Origin: Rhodocyclaceae bacterium
GTDB taxonomy: Bacteria; Pseudomonadota; Gammaproteobacteria; Burkholderiales; Rhodocyclaceae
Assembly (NCBI GenBank): GCA_008080565.1
Contig: VIKE01000061.1
Coordinates: 1-39,929 of the forward strand
Reading direction: 5' to 3'
DNA length: 39,929 bases
Both the position numbers and the translations under genes were made by a program. This document shows, in pieces, positions 14,725 through 24,060 of the stretch. The notes under the pieces were generated by a model. The model was not told the origin of the DNA and made no database searches. It saw nothing but the letters and a program-made list of their open reading frames with translations. How positions within the stretch are numbered: the first letter of the stretch is position 1; each line of letters starts with the position of its first letter.

Positions 14725-16830
14725 TTAGAAGCTTCCCCGCAGGCCGACCATCAGCCCTCGTCCCGCCAGTGGTGCGATGTCCTTGAGCACCGAGGTATGG
14801 ACCCGCGCTTCCTGGTTGAAAAGGTTGTTCGCTTTCAGGAAAGCCTCCAGATTGAAAGCTTCGGCCTTGATGCGGTAGGTCAGCCAGGCGTTGACGAGCG
14901 TGTAGCTGTCGGTCGGCAATTCGGCGGAAGCCACCCGGTTCTGCCTGGCGGCATGGGTCACATCGAGCCGGGACCCGAAGTTGCCGAAACGATAGTCGAG
15001 TCCGAGCCCTAGGCGCAACGGCGCAATGCGCGGCAAGGGTTCGCCGGTTTCCCGGTTCGACGCACGCACATAGTCGCCGCGCAGGGTAAGGTCGAGGGAC
15101 CCTGTCCGATCGTAGACGCGGAACTTGCCTTCCGCTTCCAGGCCATAGAACTGTGCGGGCACGGCTCGCATAAGCGCCTCCGGCAGAATGCTCAGACCGG
15201 AGGTATCGGCGATCCCGTCCCCGTCGGCATCGATCGGATTCAAAGTGCCGTCGGTCGCCCGCGTATTGCCGCTGTTGAATACCGCGATGTAGTTGCTGAA
15301 GCGGGTATAAAACCCCCCGACACTTGCCGAGTGCTGGCCCGCGCGCCAGCGCAGTTGCACATCGGCACCATTTGATTTTTCCTCGCTCAGTTTGGAACTT
15401 CCGACTTCAAATTGCCCGGTGGCCGTGTGCGGTCCATTGGCAAACAGTTCGTTGTAAGTGGGAGCACGTTCCGAGTGCGACAGGTTTACCGCGAGCGCCA
15501 CCTCCTTGCTGAAGCTGTAAAGCGAACCGGCAGCAAGGCTGCGGGGCGTGAAGCTTCGTATTTGCGGACTGCCGAAACGGGGAGCGCCAGGGTTGTTGGG
15601 ATCATCTGGTCCGCCGCCCGACGACTCGACGTCAGCCCGTTCGATACGCCCACCCAAGGTCAGCTTGAGCTTCTCGAAAGGCAGTTCTTCGTAGAGGTAG
15701 GCCGCCTTGGTATCGGTACGGGTACGAGGAAGGAAGGCCTCTTCCCCCAAAGCGCTGAAATCAACGCTATGGATCTGCACCCCGAATACGCCGGCCAGCG
15801 GTCCGATCTTGCCGTGGGCGGCTTCTACCGTTCCCTCGCGGCCCTTGTTCAGGAAGGTGGTTGCCACTTGGCCAGCTTCCAGTTCCTGATGCTCATAGTC
15901 GGTGTAGCCGAGGCGCACCTTGACCCGTGTGATGACGGTGCCGAGATCCCGTATTTCTCCCGCAAAATCCCAACGCTTGCTCTTCATATCGATGCGAACA
16001 TCCTCTTCGGCCACCGTGCCGTATTCCGAGTTGTAGCTGGAATACGCCAGCCCGGCATAGCCGCGGTCGAAAGTCAGGGAAGCGCCGAGGGCGCCGCCGT
16101 CGGCGCTGGCAGAACTGTTACGCAGACGGCCGCGGGGCTCATCCGCCAGTGGGGATTGAGCGCGCAGGCGTGACGAACGGGCGAAATCCGGGATTTCCAG
16201 ATCATCGGAAGTGCGCTGAAAAACGTCCGCGTGCACGGCGAGCACGCCATTGCCGCCTTCCACTACGGCGCTACCGCTGCGCTGATTCTCGGGGCCGCCG
16301 AAGCGCGTCTCGGCACGGCCGGAACTACCCTTGATCGGCTCTTGCGGAATGCGGTTATCGAGGGCGTTGACCACCCCGCCAACGGCACTGCCGCCGTAGA
16401 GCAGCGCCGCCGGCCCGCGCACCACCTCCACCTGCTCGATCGCCAGCGGGTCGAGCGGAACCGCGTGGTCCGGGCTCAAGGCGGAGACATCGAGCATACC
16501 CAGCCCGTTCTGCATGAGCCGGACGCGGTCGGCGTCGAGCCCGCGGATGACTGGACGGCCGGCGTTGGGGCCGAAATAGCTGGAACTGACCCCGGGCAAG
16601 CCATTCAGCGTTTCGCCCAAGGTGCTTTCGCGGCGCAGGGACAGTTCCCGCCCACCGAGCACGGATACGGGCGGCACCAAATCGAATAGTCCGCTGCCGA
16701 GCGGGTTGGCGGTGACGATTACCGGCGGCAACTCGGCAGGCTGTGGTGCCGTGGCGACGCTCTGGGCCAGCACGGCGGGCGCGGAAAATGCCATGGCGAC
16801 CGCTACGGCGGTCTTTTTGGGGGTGCTCAT
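14725..16830 (-). CDS. TonB-dependent outer-membrane receptor, ZnuD/OprC-like
   Basis: A 701-aa receptor. The start at 16830 (MSTPKKTAV) has TTGGAGAAG upstream; the longer ORF is unsupported. Signal peptide to VLAQS, then the plug: ELPPVIVTANPLGSG (TonB box region), GETLNGLPGVSSSYFGPNAG, RPVIRGLDADRVRLMQNG, VEVVRGPAALLYGGSAVGG. Barrel strands follow, with an acidic calcium-like loop (NPIDADGDGIADTSG) and the end block VHTSVLKDIAPLAGRGLMVG, then terminal RGSF, typical of ZnuD-type metal receptors. It likely imports zinc or copper. It follows copA and a small exported protein in one operon. Confidence 0.88.
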   Translation of the reverse strand: MSTPKKTAVAVAMAFSAPAVLAQSVATAPQPAELPPVIVTANPLGSGLFDLVPPVSVLGGRELSLRRESTLGETLNGLPGVSSSYFGPNAGRPVIRGLDADRVRLMQNGLGMLDVSALSPDHAVPLDPLAIEQVEVVRGPAALLYGGSAVGGVVNALDNRIPQEPIKGSSGRAETRFGGPENQRSGSAVVEGGNGVLAVHADVFQRTSDDLEIPDFARSSRLRAQSPLADEPRGRLRNSSASADGGALGASLTFDRGYAGLAYSSYNSEYGTVAEEDVRIDMKSKRWDFAGEIRDLGTVITRVKVRLGYTDYEHQELEAGQVATTFLNKGREGTVEAAHGKIGPLAGVFGVQIHSVDFSALGEEAFLPRTRTDTKAAYLYEELPFEKLKLTLGGRIERADVESSGGGPDDPNNPGAPRFGSPQIRSFTPRSLAAGSLYSFSKEVALAVNLSHSERAPTYNELFANGPHTATGQFEVGSSKLSEEKSNGADVQLRWRAGQHSASVGGFYTRFSNYIAVFNSGNTRATDGTLNPIDADGDGIADTSGLSILPEALMRAVPAQFYGLEAEGKFRVYDRTGSLDLTLRGDYVRASNRETGEPLPRIAPLRLGLGLDYRFGNFGSRLDVTHAARQNRVASAELPTDSYTLVNAWLTYRIKAEAFNLEAFLKANNLFNQEARVHTSVLKDIAPLAGRGLMVGLRGSF

Positions 16831-16895
16831 CTTCTTCTCCAAAATGCAATGAACCCCTCCTGACAGGATGGGGCGAAAAATACCGAAGGGGAGGA

Positions 16896-17228
16896 TCAGA
16901 CAAGCGGGAGTGGCGGGCCGCGGCTGCGGCTTTCCACGGTTTGCGTCGTTAGCATGCTCCGCGTTGGAGCGGGAACGAGCGGAGGGCAAAAATCGATAAC
17001 CGGTGCGAGGGCAATGGCAATCGCAATGAAGGTGTCGGTCGGGCATAGGGCCAGGCACTGCAAGCAAGGCTGTCCTTGCACCTTGCCTTCACTTTCTCGT
17101 TCTGCTGAAATGTTTTGTTCCCACGTCAAATCAGCAGAGTGGGTATAGACGTGCGCAACTGTTACCTGCTGCGCCCCAAGCAGGAAAATGCACATTAGCC
17201 ACGCGATGATCAAGCGCGGAATGCTCAT
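16896..17228 (-). CDS. small exported Cys-containing protein between copA and the receptor
   Basis: About 110 aa from ATG 17228 (MSIPRLIIAW); an alternative GTG at 17264 overlaps the copA stop and would couple translation. Signal sequence RLIIAWLMCIFLLGAQQVTV, then VAHVYTHSADLTWEQ, a Cys cluster PCLQCLALCPTD, and a second hydrophobic segment (FIAIAIALAPVIDF). Similar small Cys/His proteins (DUF2946-like) are common upstream of TonB metal receptors. Possibly passes metal to or from the receptor. Spacing to the receptor start is 65 bp. Confidence 0.6.
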   Translation of the reverse strand: MSIPRLIIAWLMCIFLLGAQQVTVAHVYTHSADLTWEQNISAERESEGKVQGQPCLQCLALCPTDTFIAIAIALAPVIDFCPPLVPAPTRSMLTTQTVESRSRGPPLPLV

Positions 17229-17256
17229 CCTTGATGTGCCCTGCCTGGAACGTTCA

Positions 17257-19566
17257 TCATGCACCGCGCAGGCGCAGCGCGTTGCCGACCACGCTGAGCG
17301 ACGACAAGGTCATCGCCGCCGCTGCGATGACGGGCGACAGCAGCAGGCCGAAGAACGGATAGAGGATGCCGGCCGCGACCGGCACGCCCAGCGCGTTGTA
17401 GAGGAAGGCGAAGGCCAGGTTCTGGCGCATGTTGCCGACGGTGTCGACCGACAACAGACGGGCCCGGGCGATGCCGCGCAGATCGCCTTTGACCAGCGTC
17501 AGCTGAGCGCTGTTCATGGCGACGTCAGTGCCGGTGCCCATGGCGATGCCGACGTCCGCTTTGGCCAGGGCCGGTGCATCGTTGATACCGTCGCCGGCCA
17601 TCGCGACGATGCGGCCTTCGCGCTGCAGGCGTTCGACCAGCGCCAGCTTGTCGGCCGGCTTGACTTCGCCGTGCACTTCGTCGATGCCCAGCCGGGCGCC
17701 GACCGCTTGAGCAGTGGCCAGGCCGTCGCCGGTCGCCATCACGATGCGCAGCCCGGCCTTGCGCAGGATGGTCAGCGCTTCGGGAGTGCTCGCCTTGATC
17801 GGGTCGGACACCGCCAGCAGACCGAGAAGCTGCCCATCGACCGCCAGATGCATGACGCTGGCGCCGCTTTGCCGCAGGGTTTCGGCTTCCTTGGCAAGGG
17901 CATCGACATCGACGCCGTCCTCGGCCATCAGCGCCCGGTTGCCCAGGGCCAGACGCCGGCCGCCGACCGTGCCGCGCACGCCGATGCCGCTAGCCGATTC
18001 GAATTGCTCGGCTTTGTCGAGGGCCAGTCCACGTTCCCGGGCGGCACCGACGATGGCGTCGGCCAGCGGGTGCTCGCTGCCCTGGTCGAGGCTGGCAGCC
18101 AGTCGCAGCACCTCATCCTCTGCGATACCGGGCACCGCCAGCACGCGCTCGAAGGCCGGCCGCCCTTCGGTCAGCGTGCCGGTCTTGTCCACGATCAGCG
18201 TATCCACCTCGCGCAGCCGTTCGATGGCCGCCGCGTCGCGGAACAGGATGCCCTGCGTCGCCGCCCGGCCGGTGGCGACCATGATCGACATCGGCGTCGC
18301 CAGCCCGAGGGCGCAGGGGCAGGCGATGATCAGCACCGCTACGCCGTTGATCAGGCCGAAGACCCAGCCCTGCTCGCCGCCGAACAGGCCCCAGGCGAAG
18401 AAACTGGCGAGCGCGATGGCGACCACCACGATCACGAAATAGCCGGCCACGACGTCGGCCAACCGCTGCAGCGGCGCCTTCGAGCGCTGGGCCTGGGCGA
18501 CCATCTGAACGATCTGGGCGAGCACGGTCTGGGCGCCGACCTTTTCCGAACGGATCACCAGGCTGCCGGTAGTGTTCAGCGTCGCCCCAATCACCTGGTC
18601 GCCGGGCCGTTTCGTCACCGGCAGCGGCTCGCCGGTCAGCATCGCCTCATCGACGGCGCTGGCGCCTTCGAGCACCGTCCCATCGACCGGCACCTTCTCG
18701 CCGGGGCGCACGCGCAGCGTGTCGCCGACATGGACGTGGGTCAACGGAATGTCTTCTTCCGTCCCATCCGGGTTGATGCGGCGGGCGGTCTTCGGGGCGA
18801 GGCCGGCCGAGGTTTGCGAGCGGGCACGCTGTTCGAGCATCTGGCCGAGCAGGGTCAGCGAGATGATTACCGCCGCCGCCTCGAAATAGACGCCGATCCG
18901 GCCATGGGCGATGAAGGACTGGGGAAAGAGGCCGGGGGCCAGCGTCGCCACCACGCTGTACGCGAAGGCGGCACCGGTGCCGAGGCTGATCAGCGTCCAC
19001 ATGTTCGGGCTGCGGTGGACCAGCGACTGCCAGCCGCGGGCAAAGAAGGGCGCCCCGGCCCAGAGCACGATGGGCAGGCTGAGCAGCAGTTCGGCCCAGG
19101 TCCGGAGCAGCGGCGGCAGGCCGTCCAGCTGGTGCCCGGCCATCGCCAGGACGACGACGATCACGGTCAACGGCAGGCTGGCCCAGAAACGGCGGCGGAA
19201 GTCGCGATACTCGGCGTTGTCCTCGTCCCGGTCGACCTCGGGGAGCAGCGGTTCGAGGGCCATGCCGCACTTGGGGCAGGTGCCGGGCCCGCTCTGGCGG
19301 ATTTCCGGGTGCATCGGGCAGGTGTACTCGACGCCGGGAACGGCCGCCTCTTCCGGCTTGGGCGCCAGGTAGCGCGCCGGCTCGGCGTCGAATTTCGTCT
19401 TGCATTTGGCACTGCAGAAGCGGTAGTGAACGCCATCGAGATCGGAGGCATGCGGCGACTCCGGTTTGACGGTCATGCCGCACACCGGATCGATGAAGAT
19501 ACCCGACGTCTCGTTCAAGACCGACGACGAATGGTCGTGATGTTGCCCTGAGTGCTCGCTGTTCAT
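17257..19566 (-). CDS. copA: Cu(I)-exporting P1B-type ATPase CopA
   Basis: 769 aa with AAAGGGGAG upstream of ATG 19566. Order: His-rich start ([10 protein letters not shown]); YHS domain ([10 protein letters not shown] and [12 protein letters not shown], ~25-60); heavy-metal-binding domain ([20 protein letters not shown], ~80-100); eight membrane segments; TGEPLPV actuator loop; CPC metal site ([13 protein letters not shown]); DKTGTLTEG phosphorylation site; SEHPLADAI nucleotide-binding His-Pro; [16 protein letters not shown] hinge; and the final membrane segments with the N/Y/M/S residues of Cu(I) ATPases ([24 protein letters not shown]). It replaces the usual HMA domain with YHS plus the CPMHP domain. 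It exports cytosolic Cu(I) or Ag(I) to the periplasm. Confidence 0.96.
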   Translation of the reverse strand: MNSEHSGQHHDHSSSVLNETSGIFIDPVCGMTVKPESPHASDLDGVHYRFCSAKCKTKFDAEPARYLAPKPEEAAVPGVEYTCPMHPEIRQSGPGTCPKCGMALEPLLPEVDRDEDNAEYRDFRRRFWASLPLTVIVVVLAMAGHQLDGLPPLLRTWAELLLSLPIVLWAGAPFFARGWQSLVHRSPNMWTLISLGTGAAFAYSVVATLAPGLFPQSFIAHGRIGVYFEAAAVIISLTLLGQMLEQRARSQTSAGLAPKTARRINPDGTEEDIPLTHVHVGDTLRVRPGEKVPVDGTVLEGASAVDEAMLTGEPLPVTKRPGDQVIGATLNTTGSLVIRSEKVGAQTVLAQIVQMVAQAQRSKAPLQRLADVVAGYFVIVVVAIALASFFAWGLFGGEQGWVFGLINGVAVLIIACPCALGLATPMSIMVATGRAATQGILFRDAAAIERLREVDTLIVDKTGTLTEGRPAFERVLAVPGIAEDEVLRLAASLDQGSEHPLADAIVGAARERGLALDKAEQFESASGIGVRGTVGGRRLALGNRALMAEDGVDVDALAKEAETLRQSGASVMHLAVDGQLLGLLAVSDPIKASTPEALTILRKAGLRIVMATGDGLATAQAVGARLGIDEVHGEVKPADKLALVERLQREGRIVAMAGDGINDAPALAKADVGIAMGTGTDVAMNSAQLTLVKGDLRGIARARLLSVDTVGNMRQNLAFAFLYNALGVPVAAGILYPFFGLLLSPVIAAAAMTLSSLSVVGNALRLRGA

Positions 19567-19582
19567 GGCTACTCCCCTTTAA

Positions 19583-19735
19583 TCAAAGTTGATCCAGCTG
19601 CCCCATGGGCCAATATCGAAAAAAATTGGCCCTGCTTTGCAGCAAGGCCGTTAGCAACGGTCGCGCAGGAGAGAAAGCCGACCGCAAAAGGGATCCAGCT
19701 AAAGTTGCACAGGCTCCAGCCAGATTTTTCCTCAT
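19583..19735 (-). CDS. possible 50-aa leader peptide before copA
   Basis: An ATG at 19735 follows a GAAAGTAGCC leader resembling the copA leader (GGGAGTAGCC). It encodes MRKNLAGACATLAGSLLRSA then an Arg/Leu-rich stretch ending in WPMGQLDQL and stops 16 bp before copA. The chain is amphipathic and basic, with one Cys. It overlaps a hairpin (19607-19632). It could be a regulatory leader or chance. Confidence 0.3.
   Translation of the reverse strand: MRKNLAGACATLAGSLLRSAFSPARPLLTALLQSRANFFRYWPMGQLDQL
19607..19632. promoter_or_regulatory. hairpin in the copA leader
   Basis: GGGCCAAT at 19607-19614 pairs perfectly with ATTGGCCC at 19625-19632 around a 10-nt loop that is T-rich on the coding strand. 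It sits about 40 bp upstream of the copA start, between cytochrome c and copA, and could be an attenuator or mRNA processing site. Confidence 0.45.
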
Positions 19736-19748
19736 GGCTACTTTCTAT

Positions 19749-20135
19749 TTAGTCGATACCGACCTTGCGCTGTTCGCTGCGCACATAGGCCGTGATGTGT
19801 GCCACGTCGTCGGGTGTTACCTGCGGCACCGGCGCCATATCACCAAATTTCCAGTGATGGGCGCGCACACCGTTCTTCGCAGCGAGTTGGAAAGCGGCAT
19901 CGGCATGATGCGAGGGCTCGTAGATGCGGTGCAGGAGAGGCGGCCCCTTGTCCGAGCCTTTCAAGTCCACACCGTGGCAGGCCGCGCAGTGTTTCGCGAA
20001 TAGAGTCTTGCCGGCTGCCGGATTGGGCATCAGACCAGGACTGGGTTTGGGTACCTGCCAGCCTTGGGCTTGCACCAACAGGCTGACCATGGCGATCAGC
20101 CCTGCCGCGAGCAGTTGCCTACCAATTTTACTCAT
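19749..20135 (-). CDS. class I cytochrome c
   Basis: A 128-aa periplasmic mono-heme cytochrome. Signal peptide (RQLLAAGLIAMVSLLVQAQ), then AAGKTLFAKHCAACHGVDLK with the CAACH heme motif near residue 50, and a likely axial Met in FGDMAPVPQVTPDDV, followed by the usual terminal helix (VAHITAYVRSEQRK). It is a standard electron carrier. It starts at an ATGA overlap with an upstream 21-codon ORF and is followed by copA, so it appears to belong to the copA operon. Confidence 0.88.
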   Translation of the reverse strand: MSKIGRQLLAAGLIAMVSLLVQAQGWQVPKPSPGLMPNPAAGKTLFAKHCAACHGVDLKGSDKGPPLLHRIYEPSHHADAAFQLAAKNGVRAHHWKFGDMAPVPQVTPDDVAHITAYVRSEQRKVGID

Positions 20136-20197
20136 TGGTTCCTAGCGCCCTGCCGTGTCCGCCATGCCGCGGTGTGATGGTTGGATTCAGGATTCAT
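20132..20197 (-). CDS. candidate 21-aa leader peptide coupled to cytochrome c
   Basis: GAGGAG lies 7 nt before ATG 20197. The peptide begins MNPESNHHTAAW and ends GARNQ; its TGA overlaps the cytochrome c ATG in a 4-nt ATGA. Such overlap indicates translational coupling. It may be a true leader or the tail of a decayed gene. Confidence 0.4.
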   Translation of the reverse strand: MNPESNHHTAAWRTRQGARNQ

Positions 20198-20303
20198 CGG
20201 TTGGCTCCTCGTATTTGATTGACGCCGTGGGGCACTGCCGAGCAGCAAGCGGCAGGTTTGCCGGCGGCGCGTGCCAAAGCGTTTTCAGCGCACCAGTCTT
20301 GAA

Positions 20304-20330
20304 GGGCCTGCCGCCAACAGCGGCAGGCCC
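20304..20330 (-). terminator. strong stem-loop after the 40-aa lipoprotein gene
   Basis: GGGCCTGCCGC pairs perfectly with GCGGCAGGCCC over 11 bp, with loop CAACA. It lies 20 bp downstream of the lipoprotein stop codon. There is only a short U-poor tail, so it may be an mRNA stabiliser or partial terminator before the cytochrome c gene. Confidence 0.65.
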
Positions 20331-20350
20331 TGGGTACCCGCTGGAACCGC

Positions 20351-20473
20351 TCAGTGGGAGTGACCGGCACTTGATCCGCCACTGGAACCGCTCCTGGAAT
20401 ATTCGCCGCCGGCGCAGCCACCCAGCAATACCATAACCACTGTCGCGGCAACAACCAACATCTTTTTCGACAT
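20351..20473 (-). CDS. 40-aa lipoprotein with Gly/Ser-rich, His-ending tail
   Basis: A short ORF with AAGGAGAA upstream of ATG 20473. It encodes MSKKMLVVAA, a hydrophobic signal ending in the lipobox LLGGC, then a 20-residue mature peptide rich in Gly and Ser that ends in AGHSH. A paralogue with the same start, lipobox and GHSH end occurs at 24774-24893. Each lies next to a cusA 3' end. Likely an outer-membrane-anchored metal-binding peptide; the family is not one I recognise. Confidence 0.7.
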   Translation of the reverse strand: MSKKMLVVAATVVMVLLGGCAGGEYSRSGSSGGSSAGHSH

Positions 20474-20496
20474 TTCAGATTCTCCTTGGTTAAAAA

Positions 20497-20632
20497 TGCT
20501 TCATTCAATGCCTCGATTCAAGCTGGTTATGTGCCGGCATCCGTCAGGAATTTCCACCGCCTGCTTTTTCGTTTTCAGGCTCATATGGCCGGGATCACGG
20601 CCAGGGTCCGTACCGTCGACGAAACCATGCAC
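20497..20632 (-). pseudogene. second cusA 3'-end remnant
   Basis: The stretch near 20586-20630 (ATGGCCGGGATCACGGCCAG and CGTACCGTCGACGAAACC) aligns with codons for the last transmembrane segment of CusA (intact copy 24965-25011). The stop-proximal part is degraded. It joins the 3' end of the porin pseudogene at about 20632. Its position next to the 40-aa lipoprotein matches the arrangement of the intact cusA. Confidence 0.6.
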
Positions 20633-20633
20633 A

Positions 20634-21619
20634 TCAGAACTTCGCCTCGGCCCACAGCCAGAACTTGTCCGTATCAACTGAGAAGCTCTTGGCGTCGTAG
20701 CGGGCGTACTTGGCCCCCACTGCATAGGTCTTATCTATAGCCTTGACGGCCTGCAGGTCCCATTCCGTGCCGTAGCGCGTGCTGTTGTTGTCGGCGCGGA
20801 AGTCATGGTAGATCGCCTCGAGCCGGGTGCCCAATACCGTGGTGGTGGCGGACAGGTAGGCATCCTTGAGGCCGGCTCCCGGGGTCACGAGGAACTGGTC
20901 GGCCCAGCCGTTCATGGCATGCAAGGTGGCGAGCGGTGTCTGGAAGGCGACCGTGCCGTTGCCACCCAACACCTCATAGCCCAGCTTGAACTCGGCGTTG
21001 GTCAGGCCGACGCCGCCTTCGACCAAGTAGTAGTTGAGGCTGTAATCGCGCGGATTGTCGCGGTAGTCGCGCTGGGCGGCGTATTCCGCCGTGTACAGCG
21101 CCTTGACGCCGCCCAGCGGCGCGCTGCCCTTCAGGCGCAGACCGTAGGTCTGGGTGGAACTGGCCGCCAGATCGGTGAAATCCAGGAGATAGCCGTAGCC
21201 CACCACCTCGCCCAGGCTCCAGCCCTTGTAGCTGACGTTGAAGATGGGCGAGTTCATCTTGAAGTCATGATGCGTTGCCTGCCGTACTTCAGCGTGGTAT
21301 CCGCCAGGCCGGCATAGCTGAGATAGGCCTGGTTGATCTCTGTCGCCTCCGGGTCGACCACGGTGGCATAAGCGGTCTTGCCGTTTACCGTGCTGTTGTA
21401 GTTCTCGCCGCCCAGGGCGGTCACGGTCTCGGCCTCGACGAGAGCGCCAAAGCCGTGGAACTGGCCGGTTTCGTAACCGAGGCGTAGGCGCAAGGTCGCC
21501 GCATTGGCGTCCTTCAGGGCGTTGGCCTGGTCGACCGACTCGTAGCGTACCAGCAACGCAGCCCCCAGGGCCGAGCTAGTGGTCAATGGCAAATAAGGAA
21601 AAGTACGTTTTTTTGGCAT
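20634..21619 (-). pseudogene. outer-membrane porin pseudogene with deletions
   Basis: Two frames make up one gene: N-terminal RYESVDQANALKDANAATLR to TTLKYGRQRI (21619-21254) and C-terminal MNSPIFNVSYKGWSLGEVVG to LWAEAKF (21257-20634). The middle barrel strands are missing and the junction is out of frame. The signal peptide is also degenerate (MPKKRTFPYLPLTTSS runs straight into LLVRYESV), indicating a second deletion. It resembles the alginate-export/porin type of OMP. A well-formed CopR-type box survives 80 bp upstream. Confidence 0.75.
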
Positions 21620-21698
21620 GCTTTTCTCCAGCAGACGGTTGGCTTACGTGAAAACTTCCAGTATGCGACTGCGGCACTGACAAAAACATGGCCGCCTG

Positions 21699-21714
21699 AT
21701 TACAAATCTGTCAT
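21699..21714 (-). promoter_or_regulatory. best near-palindromic CopR-type box
   Basis: ATTACAAATCTGTCAT resembles the CusR/PcoR boxes known from enterobacteria (TGACA/TTGTCAT arms, AT-rich centre). It lies 80 bp upstream of the porin pseudogene start. Confidence 0.6.
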
Positions 21715-21879
21715 GAAAACACCATGTCCCGAGGGGCCGTTATTTCCTACCCTTAATCGGCGCCTCAGGGCCGTGGCTGGCCTGTCTTGCCGCCAACGGC
21801 AATCCCCATCATCCGGTCCGGGGCCTTGCCAGTACGACCGGTGGCACGGTGTTGGCCGCGCCACCAGTTGGTCAAACGA

Positions 21880-23979
21880 TCAGAACTTGTAACTCATGCC
21901 GACTTCGAAATTGCGCTCCACGCCGGGGAAGATTCCGTCCGGGTTGCGACTGGCAATGTATTTCCGGTCGAACAGATTGCGCACGGTGCCGAACACATTC
22001 CACTGCTTGCTCAGACTGTACTGGGCATTCAGGTTGACGGTCGTGTAGGCCGGGATTTCGCCGCGCCGGCCATCACTGCTTTCAGCCTCGGTGTTCTCCG
22101 GATCGACGTACTGGCTGGACACGTGGTAGGCGCTGACGCCGGTCTTCAGCGGTCCGGCCTGGTAGTTCAGCGCCAGGTTCCCGGTCAGTTCGGGCGCGTA
22201 CGGCAGACGGTTGCCGTTGCGGTCGATGCCGCCGACGATTTTGGTGCTGTTGTACTTCGCCGTCGGCACATAGGTTGCGTTGGCGGCCACGCTCCAGCCG
22301 CCGCCGATGTCGAAGCCGAGCGCGCCTTCGAGGCCCTGGTTCAGGGTTTCGCCGGCATTGGTCACCGTGGCGCCGACGCCGCCGGATTCGGATTGCGGCA
22401 CGATCTGGTTGGCGAAGTCCATCCGGAAGGCGGTCGCTTCGTAGCTCCAGCGATTTGCCGTGCCGCGCACGCCGATTTCGAAATTGGTCGAGCGTTCGGC
22501 ATCGAGTTCCTGATCGACGCCACCGGCGCTGATCGCTGTCGCCACCATGGCCGGCGAGAAGCCCTTGTAAACCCCAGCGAACAGTTGCGCCTGCGGCATC
22601 AGTTGCCAGGTCAGCCCGAGCCCGGGCATCACTTCGGTATTGCTGGACTTGCCAGAAACGCCGTTCAGTTCGTTCTTGCGCTTCTGGTCATACGATTCGA
22701 TGCGCAAGCCGACGGTGGTGGCCAGCGCGTCGCTGATCACGAAGCGGTTCTGGCCGTAGAAAGCGATGCCTTTGGCATCCTGCGAGTCGTCGCCGGTCAG
22801 TTCCCCGGAACGGGCGTTGGGATTGGTTTTCGAACGGACGGTCTGGTTGCTCAGGGAGTCGCTGTGCAGACGGATACCGATCTCCGCCTCGTTCTTGATG
22901 CCGAAGCCGTTGAAATTGACGAACAGCCGGCTGTCGATGCCGGCCATCTCGAACGAGCGGTTGCGGCCGGACATGCAATAGGCGGCACCGGTGCACGCGA
23001 CGAACGTCGTGCCGTCGGCGCTGCGCGCGGCGATGTCGCGCCGCCAGTAGTCGCGCTCCAGTTGGGCCCAGTAAACGAGAGTCTTCACCTTGATGTCTTC
23101 GTTGATCTCGATTTCATGATTGAAATCGAACGCGTTGCGCTGGTTCAGGAAATAATCGTCGGGCGCCGGATTCTTGGTCGGATTGTTGCGGTATTCGTTG
23201 GGCCGCAGGCCGAGATAGGAAGTATTGATGTCGTTGTCGTAACGCGAGATCTTGAGGCTGACCCATTGCTTGTCGCCGATCGCCATGCCGCCCTTGACGA
23301 CAATGTCGTTCATATCGAAGGCGTTGCGGCGGAAGCCGTCGCCCTGCGAGGTGACCAGACTGATGCCGCCGATTGCCTCGCCCGAGGGCGCGGCGCCGCC
23401 GGCATCGAGACCGAGCAGTTGGTAACCATGGGAGCCCGCCTTGGCGGTCACCTTGACGCCGTCTTCCGGCTTCTTGGTCTTGTAATTGATCACGCCGCCG
23501 ATCGTGGTCGGGCCGTAGCGCAGGCCAGCAGCCCCCTTGAGTACTTCGATGCTTTCCATGCGCTCGATGCGCGGGCTGTAATAGGATTCATTGGCTAGGA
23601 ACAGGCCAGGCGCCGCCGGCACGCCGTCTTCCAGCACCAGCAATTTCTGGCTGCGGTTGGGATTCAGGCCGCGCATGCCGATGTTGGGAATGAAACCGTA
23701 ACCTTCCTCTTCCCGCACCACGATGCCCGGCACCGCCTTGAGGGCATCCTGGACCGACAGCGGCTGGCGGAGCGCCAGGTCTTCCTTGCTAATGACAGCG
23801 ACCGCCCCGGGCAGCTTGGCGATGGCCTGCTCGCCCTTGCCAACCACGTCGATACTGGGCAGCTCGACTTCGGCGGCCGCAACCTGAGCCGGGAAATTCA
23901 TCACGATGGCCACCGCCAGAGCCAGTTTGGTCTTGCCGAGGGGCTTGTTGTCGTGTCTTTTGGGGGGCTGCCAGTTCAT
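21880..23979 (-). CDS. TonB-dependent siderophore receptor, FecA/FhuE-like
   Basis: A 699-aa receptor with AAGGAG upstream of ATG 23979. Signal to QVAAAE, then plug motifs: VELPSIDVVGKGEQ, LSVQDALKAVPGIVVREEEG, FIPNIGMRGLNPNRSQKLLV, ESIEVLKGAAGLRYGPTTIG, GVINYKTKKP. The barrel ends with the TonB-receptor block NVFGTVRNLFDRKYIASRN and terminal MSYKF. It likely imports ferric siderophore or citrate. A Fur-type box lies about 110 bp upstream. It differs from the metal-type receptor at 14725 and is not obviously part of the copper regulon. Confidence 0.92.
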   Translation of the reverse strand: MNWQPPKRHDNKPLGKTKLALAVAIVMNFPAQVAAAEVELPSIDVVGKGEQAIAKLPGAVAVISKEDLALRQPLSVQDALKAVPGIVVREEEGYGFIPNIGMRGLNPNRSQKLLVLEDGVPAAPGLFLANESYYSPRIERMESIEVLKGAAGLRYGPTTIGGVINYKTKKPEDGVKVTAKAGSHGYQLLGLDAGGAAPSGEAIGGISLVTSQGDGFRRNAFDMNDIVVKGGMAIGDKQWVSLKISRYDNDINTSYLGLRPNEYRNNPTKNPAPDDYFLNQRNAFDFNHEIEINEDIKVKTLVYWAQLERDYWRRDIAARSADGTTFVACTGAAYCMSGRNRSFEMAGIDSRLFVNFNGFGIKNEAEIGIRLHSDSLSNQTVRSKTNPNARSGELTGDDSQDAKGIAFYGQNRFVISDALATTVGLRIESYDQKRKNELNGVSGKSSNTEVMPGLGLTWQLMPQAQLFAGVYKGFSPAMVATAISAGGVDQELDAERSTNFEIGVRGTANRWSYEATAFRMDFANQIVPQSESGGVGATVTNAGETLNQGLEGALGFDIGGGWSVAANATYVPTAKYNSTKIVGGIDRNGNRLPYAPELTGNLALNYQAGPLKTGVSAYHVSSQYVDPENTEAESSDGRRGEIPAYTTVNLNAQYSLSKQWNVFGTVRNLFDRKYIASRNPDGIFPGVERNFEVGMSYKF

Positions 23980-24060
23980 TGAAACTCCTTGCGTCAGTTA
24001 TTTGGCTGGCTTGACGCGAGGGGTGCGGCTGGCTGGCTGGGGATGGATTAAACGAGCGTA

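Noticed and set aside
17188..19551. Very long plus-strand ORF antisense to copA
   Set aside because: Low-complexity Gln/Arg/His/Asp-rich translation with no domain; it is the mirror of the high-GC codon pattern of copA.
21787..23598. Plus-strand ORF antisense to the siderophore receptor
   Set aside because: No start context or domains; the receptor on the minus strand is intact.
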